A stretch of 64,000 bases of DNA from Firmicutes bacterium CAG:341 (GTDB taxonomy: Bacteria > Bacillota > Clostridia > Oscillospirales > Acutalibacteraceae): the NCBI GenBank assembly GCA_000434995.1, contig FR895335.1, forward strand, positions 39,986-103,985, read 5' to 3'. Position 1 is the stretch's first letter; each line of letters opens with the position of its first letter. Made by a program: the position numbers and the translations under genes. Below, piece by piece: positions 59,072-64,000 of this stretch. The notes beneath the pieces were generated by a model. It saw nothing but the letters and a program-made list of their open reading frames with translations. It was not told where the DNA came from and did no database searches.

Positions 59072-59404
59072 ATGGAGACTGTATTTACCAATGCAGATTT
59101 TATTTCACTTGATGAACATAATAATACTTACTCCGTTATGGTAGTTAAAGGCAAAAACATTGTATACATGGGTTACAGCGTACCGTTTGCTTATGACGAC
59201 GCAAAAGTTATTGATTTGGGCGGCAGGGCTGTTGTACCGCTTGTAAACGAAAAAATGTGCCTTACATACAGAGATAATGCAGAATGCACCAAGCTTGCAG
59301 TAGGCGAATCGGCAGATTTTGCGGTGGTTGACAAAAATATACTCAAAGACGACCACGACTTAAAAGTTTTAAGCGTATATATAAAAGGCAAAAAAAGAGA
59401 TTGA
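59072..59404 (+). CDS. Amidohydrolase remnant: composite domain without the TIM barrel
   Basis: The 110-residue protein matches the two ends of YtcJ-type amidohydrolases (Amidohydro_3): METVFTNADFISLDEHNNTY through VIDLGGRAVVPL at the N-terminus, then directly LAVGESADFAVVDKNIL and VLSVYIKGKK, which normally close the protein some 400 residues later. Only the small beta-sandwich composite domain remains; every metal-binding His of the barrel is missing, so it cannot be a hydrolase. It has its own promoter, GAGGTG site and terminator and no frameshift, so it is probably made. It may be an eroded gene or a domestication of the beta domain. Confidence 0.75.
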   Translation: METVFTNADFISLDEHNNTYSVMVVKGKNIVYMGYSVPFAYDDAKVIDLGGRAVVPLVNEKMCLTYRDNAECTKLAVGESADFAVVDKNILKDDHDLKVLSVYIKGKKRD

Positions 59405-59420
59405 TTATAAAAAAGCAGTA

Positions 59421-59453
59421 AAAAGGTCATCGCTTATGCGACGACCTTTTTTT
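59421..59453. terminator. Bidirectional terminator between the amidohydrolase remnant and the dehydrogenase
   Basis: AAAAGGTC, mismatch, TCGC (59421-59433), loop TTAT, GCGA, mismatch, GACCTTTT, with T7 on the plus strand; the convergent gene stops at 59452. Confidence 0.8.
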
Positions 59454-60420
59454 AATTAACCCTATTCTTAAGTTCTTTTTTCAATATGATATTTTGCGTG
59501 TTTTCGGCAATGTTTTTATAAATTTTTTCCACAGTCAAATCAGTTATTCCTGCTATATGCGGGGTTAATATCAGTTTGTTTTTAAGCCTTTCATCAAGCA
59601 ATGGATTATCCTTTAAAAGTGGCTCGGGTGTATAAACATCAAGCCCGGCTCCCGCAATTTCACCGTTTAAAAGTGCATTTTTCAGTGCGTCATTATCCAC
59701 CAAATCACCGCGTGATGTATTTATTAAAAATGCATCCTTTTTCATTTTTGAAATAAATTTTGAATCAACCGTATTTACAGTTTGAGGTGTAACAGCCAAG
59801 TGTAAAGATATAATATCGCTTTGTGCCAAAAGTTCGTCAAGGCTTAAATATTCAACATTATATTCCTTTTCAAGTTCCTTATACCTTGTGCGGTTTGTAT
59901 AAACAACTTTTGCACCGAGTGCATTGCAATACTCCGCTGTTTTGCGTGCAATATCACCAAATCCCAATAAACCGACGGTACACCGGCCAAGCTCCCTGCT
60001 CTTGCCGAATGACGCTTTTTTAAATTCAATTTGCCGCCCTGCATAAATTTCATCAACACCCTTTGAAAAATTACGCAAACAGCCGAGCATAAGAAAAAGT
60101 GCAACTTCGCTTACAGCAGTATCATTTACACCCTTATTATTGCAAACGGGTATGCCCTTTTCGCTTGCATATTCAACATCAACACCTTGATACCCTACCC
60201 CTTCAGACATAATGAGTTTCAAATTCGGCATTGAATCAATCATTTCTTTATTAAAAACGCCCATTGCGTCAATAAAAAGCAATTCTGTATCTTTCGCTTG
60301 AAAAAGCAATTTATCCCTTTCATCAAGTTTAAAATATCTTGTATTATGATTTCTAAATTCGGGTATTTGTGCAAAAACCTTTTCTTTGGTTGAAACACTC
60401 GAAAAAAATGTAATATTCAT
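59452..60420 (-). CDS. D-2-hydroxyacid dehydrogenase family protein
   Basis: The 322-residue enzyme has the NAD-binding fold VGLLGFGDIARKTAEYCNALGAKVVYTNR, the catalytic Arg in LINTSRGDLVD, Glu in TPEPLL and His in LTPHIAGIT. These form the Arg/Glu/His set of the D-isomer-specific family (lactate, glycerate, phosphoglycerate). The substrate is not certain: the N-terminal substrate domain is divergent. It has no obvious operon partner. No strong ribosome site is visible before the ATG at 60420 (GAAGAA only). Confidence 0.9.
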   Translation of the reverse strand: MNITFFSSVSTKEKVFAQIPEFRNHNTRYFKLDERDKLLFQAKDTELLFIDAMGVFNKEMIDSMPNLKLIMSEGVGYQGVDVEYASEKGIPVCNNKGVNDTAVSEVALFLMLGCLRNFSKGVDEIYAGRQIEFKKASFGKSRELGRCTVGLLGFGDIARKTAEYCNALGAKVVYTNRTRYKELEKEYNVEYLSLDELLAQSDIISLHLAVTPQTVNTVDSKFISKMKKDAFLINTSRGDLVDNDALKNALLNGEIAGAGLDVYTPEPLLKDNPLLDERLKNKLILTPHIAGITDLTVEKIYKNIAENTQNIILKKELKNRVN

Positions 60421-60516
60421 ATAAATTCTTCTTTGCTATATAAATTTCGCTTATTTATTATATCATTGCAAAAACATTATTTCAACTTCGGCATATAATA
60501 AACCTGAGGTGATTTT

Positions 60517-62340
60517 ATGTGTGGCATAGCAGGAATATTAAGCAGTGACATAGATTTAAGAGGTGAAAAATTACTTGTTGAAAAAATGGGCAAAACGCTT
60601 AACAAAAGAGGTCCTGATTCAGCAGGTTTATATTTAACACCCCAAGTCGCAATGATTCACAGGCGACTTGCTGTAATTGATGTTGAAAACGGCGCACAGC
60701 CAATGCATTTCGGCAAATATGTAATTGTATATAACGGTGAAATTTACAACACGGAAGAAATCAGAAACGAACTGATGAATTTCGGATACCGCTTTGACAC
60801 CCATTGTGATACCGAAGTGGTGCTGAAAGCCTACGATAAATGGGGCGAAGAAAGCGTTAAAAAATTAAACGGAATTTTTGCATATGCAATTTATGATAAA
60901 AAAGAAAATTCACTTTTCGCCTGCCGTGACAGAATTGGAGTAAAACCTTTTTTCTATTCCAAAATAAAAAATACTTTTTCATTTGCAAGTAAAATTGATA
61001 CTTTACTGTGCCAGCCTTATGTTAAGCCGATTGTAGACGAAAACGGGCTTAATGAAGTATTTATGTTAGGCCCTGCAAAGACCATAGGCAATGCCATATT
61101 TAAAGATATTTCAGAATTGCCGCCGGCATACTGCCTGACTTATAAAAAAGGAGAAATCAAAACATTTGCATATTGGCAATTAGAAGCAAAAGACTTCAGC
61201 GAAACGCAAGATGAAGCAGTTGAACATACTTATTATTTGGTAAAAGATTCTATTGAAAGGCAGCTTGTAAGTGATGTACCGCTTGCCACATTTTTATCAG
61301 GCGGGCTTGATTCATCAATAATTTCAAAAATCGCAAGTGATAAATACAAAGAAGAGGATAAAACACTCGACACTTATTCAGTTGATTACACGGATAATGA
61401 TATTTATTTTAAAAAGAGCCTTTTTCAGCCAAATAAAGATTCGGATTATATTGATATAATATCTGACTATATTGCTTCCAATCATCATAACATAATATTA
61501 AGCAATGTTGATGTTGCAAATGCGCTTGAAAGTGCAACCGTTGAGCGTGGATTACCCGGATTTGTGGATATTGATTCATCACTTATGCTGTTTTGCAAAG
61601 AGGTGAAAAAGGACTTTACGGTTTGCCTTTCCGGTGAATGTGCAGATGAAATATTTGCCGGCTACCCGTGGTATCATAAAAAAGAGATATTATTTGATGA
61701 TGTTTTTCCTTGGGCGCGCAACACTAACATAAGGCAGAAAATTTTGAAAAAAGGGTTTTTAAATCATGGTGAGGAATATCTGCAAAATGCATACAAAAAC
61801 ACGCTTAAAGGCATATCATATCTTGAAAGCGACGATAAATTAAACCGCCGAATGAGAGAAATGTTTATACTCAATCTAAATTGGTTTATGCAAACCTTGC
61901 TTGCAAGAAAAGATAATATGAGTATGGCATCATCACTCGAAGTAAGAGTACCGTTTTGCGATTACAGGTTGGTTGAATACGCATATAATATGCCTTGGGA
62001 TATTAAAGCACTTGCCGGCAGAGAAAAAGGCATTTTGCGCAAAGCATTTGAAAACGATTTGCCGAATGAAATTGCGTGGCGTAAAAAAAGCCCTTATCCG
62101 AAAACTCACAATCCTGTTTATTTTGCAAGGGTGAAAGAACTTCTTACCACCGCTTTAACCGACAGTTCAACCCCGATTAAAGATTGGATTGACACTGATA
62201 ATTTATATCAGCTTATGCAAAATCCCGACTCACTGCCTGAACCTTGGTACGGTCAGCTTATGGGAATTCCTCAAATTGCGGCATATATTTATCAAATTTA
62301 TGTATGGATTAAAAATTACAATGTTGAATTTGAAATATAA
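60517..62340 (+). CDS. asnB: Asparagine synthetase (glutamine-hydrolysing) AsnB
   Basis: The enzyme makes asparagine from aspartate, ATP and glutamine. The 607-residue product starts MCGIAGIL, with Cys2 as the N-terminal nucleophile of the class II glutaminase domain (RGPDSAGLY, IVYNGEIYN, HCDTEVVLKAYDKWG). The synthetase domain has the PP-loop FLSGGLDSSIISKIA and LSGECADEIFAGYPWYHK, followed by ARKDNMSMASSLEVRVPFCD. Length is normal. GAGGTG precedes the ATG. It is followed by a nitroreductase gene after 54 bases. Confidence 0.96.
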   Translation: MCGIAGILSSDIDLRGEKLLVEKMGKTLNKRGPDSAGLYLTPQVAMIHRRLAVIDVENGAQPMHFGKYVIVYNGEIYNTEEIRNELMNFGYRFDTHCDTEVVLKAYDKWGEESVKKLNGIFAYAIYDKKENSLFACRDRIGVKPFFYSKIKNTFSFASKIDTLLCQPYVKPIVDENGLNEVFMLGPAKTIGNAIFKDISELPPAYCLTYKKGEIKTFAYWQLEAKDFSETQDEAVEHTYYLVKDSIERQLVSDVPLATFLSGGLDSSIISKIASDKYKEEDKTLDTYSVDYTDNDIYFKKSLFQPNKDSDYIDIISDYIASNHHNIILSNVDVANALESATVERGLPGFVDIDSSLMLFCKEVKKDFTVCLSGECADEIFAGYPWYHKKEILFDDVFPWARNTNIRQKILKKGFLNHGEEYLQNAYKNTLKGISYLESDDKLNRRMREMFILNLNWFMQTLLARKDNMSMASSLEVRVPFCDYRLVEYAYNMPWDIKALAGREKGILRKAFENDLPNEIAWRKKSPYPKTHNPVYFARVKELLTTALTDSSTPIKDWIDTDNLYQLMQNPDSLPEPWYGQLMGIPQIAAYIYQIYVWIKNYNVEFEI

Positions 62341-62394
62341 TTATGTTACACTTGATTTATAAATTATTTTTATTTTAGTTTTAGGAATATTATT

Positions 62395-63195
62395 ATGACA
62401 AACAAAGAATATATAAAAGCAATAGAGATGCGCACTTCAAGAAGGACATATAAGCCCAGAGCGCTTGATAAAAGCATTGTTGAAGTGCTGAAAAATATGG
62501 TTGACGCTGTAAATGAAGCAAGCGGGCTTGAATTTCAATTTATTGAAGACGGCAACCCACCGTTTAAAATATTTACAGGCAAATTTTCATACATTGCCGT
62601 ATGCGGTGAAGATACCGAAAAAGCACGAATTAAGAGCGGCTATTGGGGCGAATCAATAGTATTGCAATGCGTATTTCACGGTTTGGGTACTTGCTGGGTT
62701 TCCGGCACATATGATGAAAACAAGGTATATAAGGCAATTGATTTGCCTAAAAGCCACAGGCTGTATGCTGTAATCGTCGTAGGCTATGTTAAAGATAAAC
62801 TCAGCACAAAAGAAAAAATAATGTATAATGCAACGCACAAAACAAATAAACCGTATCAAAAAATGTTTGAAATATGTGATAAAAAGCTTCCGCCTTATTA
62901 CGAATATGCAATGAAGCTTGTTGAAAAAGCTCCGTCCGCTACAAACAGGCGTCCTGTTCATTTCAGATATGAAAATGATGTTATAAGCGCATATGTTGAA
63001 GAACCTTATTCAGATAAAAGCCTTGATTTCGGCATTGCCCAGCTTCATTTTCAGCTTGGCGCACAGGAAAAAGGTGTTAAGGGCGAATGGGATTTAAACG
63101 GAAGATTTTGCACAGAAAACAGCAAGGTTATTAAATTTCCGGAAAGTGAGTATCAATTGAACGACAACGCACAGGAGAATAATGAAAATGAGTGA
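62395..63195 (+). CDS. TM1586-type nitroreductase family protein
   Basis: The 266-residue protein matches the TM nitroreductase subfamily, an FMN fold that carries two half domains: IEMRTSRRTYKPRALD near the start, YWGESIVLQCVFHGLGTCWVSGTYD in the middle and MKLVEKAPSATNRRPVHFRYE plus LDFGIAQLHFQLGA in the second half. The FMN-binding Arg residues in RTSRR appear conserved. The role (flavin redox or reductive detoxification) is unknown. Its end overlaps the following GDPD gene by 14 bases, indicating one operon. Confidence 0.88.
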   Translation: MTNKEYIKAIEMRTSRRTYKPRALDKSIVEVLKNMVDAVNEASGLEFQFIEDGNPPFKIFTGKFSYIAVCGEDTEKARIKSGYWGESIVLQCVFHGLGTCWVSGTYDENKVYKAIDLPKSHRLYAVIVVGYVKDKLSTKEKIMYNATHKTNKPYQKMFEICDKKLPPYYEYAMKLVEKAPSATNRRPVHFRYENDVISAYVEEPYSDKSLDFGIAQLHFQLGAQEKGVKGEWDLNGRFCTENSKVIKFPESEYQLNDNAQENNENE

Positions 63196-64000
63196 TGAAG
63201 CAATTAAAGAAAAGAAGAAGCTGACTAAAAAATCGAAAATACTCATAATAGTATTAAGCATAGTTGGATTTCTGCTTATAGCAACGGTTTTGGGCGGTGT
63301 GATTGCACTTAATCAATATTGTAAAACCAAAGATTACACCGTTATTTCAACAAGTGATAATGTAACGCTTGTTGCACACAGAGGAATGCGAAGCGTTGCA
63401 CCGGAAAACACAACAGCGTCATTTACTGAAGCCGGAAAGCACGGATATTGGGGTGCTGAATGTGATGTTTACAGAACTAAAGACGGTGTTTGGATAATTT
63501 CTCACGATTCACATACTTACAGAATGATGGATAAATCGGCATTTATTGAAAAGAAAACATACGAAGAACTTATGGATATGAATGTTGATAACGGTGTGAA
63601 TATTGATAAATACGAAGATTTAAAAATCTGCTCGCTTGAAGAATATCTTGATATTTGCAAAAAGTACAATATGACTCCCGTCATAGAACTTAAGGGTAAA
63701 AACAATACCGAATATTACAGCGAAATTGTAGAACTTGCAAATCAGTTTGAAGTAAATCCTGTATATATTTCTTTCCATATCGAAAATTTGCAGACTATGC
63801 GCCAACTTACGCAGTGCAAAATGTACTACCTTGTTCAAAAAATCAGCGAAGATGATATTCAAGACGCAAAAAGTATCGAAAACTGCGGCATTGATTTCAA
63901 CGGTAATAAAGATAAAAACTTTAAAAGCGATATAATCAAAAAATGCCAAGATGCCGGCTTGGAGCTTGGTGCTTGGACTATTAACGAAGAAGACGCTCTT
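63182..64000 (+). CDS. Membrane-anchored glycerophosphodiester phosphodiesterase, partial
   Basis: The frame from 63182 is open for 273 codons to the window edge. An N-terminal helix (about residues 19-45) precedes a GDPD domain: LVAHRGMRSVAPENTTASF (catalytic His and Glu), GAECDVYRTKDGVWIISHDS (metal Asp/Glu and second His), YNMTPVIELKG and LELGAWTINEE near the end. The family cleaves glycerophosphodiesters to glycerol-3-phosphate and alcohols, or breaks down glycerophosphate polymers at the surface. AGGAG lies four bases before the first ATG and ten before a second, in-frame ATG at 63188. The start overlaps the nitroreductase stop. Confidence 0.88.
   Translation, partial: MKMSDEAIKEKKKLTKKSKILIIVLSIVGFLLIATVLGGVIALNQYCKTKDYTVISTSDNVTLVAHRGMRSVAPENTTASFTEAGKHGYWGAECDVYRTKDGVWIISHDSHTYRMMDKSAFIEKKTYEELMDMNVDNGVNIDKYEDLKICSLEEYLDICKKYNMTPVIELKGKNNTEYYSEIVELANQFEVNPVYISFHIENLQTMRQLTQCKMYYLVQKISEDDIQDAKSIENCGIDFNGNKDKNFKSDIIKKCQDAGLELGAWTINEEDAL

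Noticed and set aside
1..64000. tRNA, rRNA, CRISPR arrays, prophage or complete insertion sequences
   Set aside because: None recognised on reading both strands: no cloverleaf-type genes, no regularly spaced repeats and no transposase or integrase frames. Small RNAs without clear structure could be missed.

Overview
The window reads as a low-GC, anaerobic member of the Clostridia, most like the gut Oscillospiraceae/Ruminococcaceae. The evidence is strong AGGAGG-type ribosome sites, consensus TTGACA/TATAAT promoters often with an extended -10 TGn, CIRCE-controlled hrcA-grpE-dnaK-dnaJ, an oxygen-sensitive NrdD/NrdG ribonucleotide reductase, ferredoxin-type NuoE/NuoF/GltD-like redox subunits, a flavodoxin, a sodium-pump decarboxylase, and BspA-like and dockerin-like modules on a secreted protease. 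It is ordinary chromosome: no phage, insertion sequence with transposase, rRNA, tRNA or CRISPR array was seen.

Layout. 1-0.9 kb: the start of a GH2 beta-galactosidase (leaving the window) and a sugar-phosphate transferase. 1.1-5.9 kb: a lipoprotein, secA, and a convergent amidohydrolase/ECF-transporter pair. 6.1-10.9 kb: the heat-shock operon under CIRCE. 10.9-11.3 kb: a small heavy-metal (HMA) protein behind a DtxR-like operator. 11.4-15.8 kb: a three-gene set (NuoE-like, NuoF-like, GltD/NuoG-like fusion) resembling Sporomusa-type (Stn) electron-bifurcating transhydrogenase. 16-18.7 kb: a Cof-type HAD phosphatase and glutamate dehydrogenase with a structured leader. 18.8-20.3 kb: a DtxR-family regulator, a DUF3793 protein and a flavodoxin, with two copies of the operator also seen at 10.96 kb. 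20.3-24.3 kb: an MFS transporter, nrdG and nrdD with an NrdR box. 24.8-28.2 kb: FHA protein, FtsW/RodA-type glycosyltransferase and class B PBP, a cell-wall elongation or division operon. 28.3-32.1 kb: hflX, a DUF4830 protein, rsuA and a CdaR-type regulator. 32.2-39.1 kb: a two-component system with an FtsX-type ABC exporter; one permease copy has lost its first third at a palindromic repeat. 39.2-43 kb: serine hydrolase, CHAP hydrolase and IolB-like protein. 43.1-45.5 kb: an amino-acid ABC importer whose binding protein looks circularly permuted. 45.6-49.7 kb: polysaccharide deacetylase, a 63-aa membrane protein and PcrA helicase. 49.7-51.4 kb: beta and gamma subunits of a sodium-pump decarboxylase. 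51.6-54.7 kb: a 44-aa membrane microprotein and the secreted subtilase. 54.9-58.9 kb: ilvD followed by a sortase-like protein without its catalytic His, a membrane protein and a polysaccharide-export-type ATPase. 59-64 kb: a barrel-less amidohydrolase remnant, a D-2-hydroxyacid dehydrogenase, asparagine synthetase, a nitroreductase and the start of a glycerophosphodiesterase.

How it fits together. Most genes serve core physiology: protein export and folding, dNTP and amino-acid supply, electron balancing, wall growth and envelope defence. Convergent neighbours nearly all share one bidirectional hairpin terminator. The observations most worth following are the shared iron/manganese-type operator, the permuted binding protein, the sortase-like pseudoenzyme cluster, the repeat-truncated permease, the barrel-less amidohydrolase and the structured gdhA leader. 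All identifications come from reading translated sequence and motifs; no database search was run.
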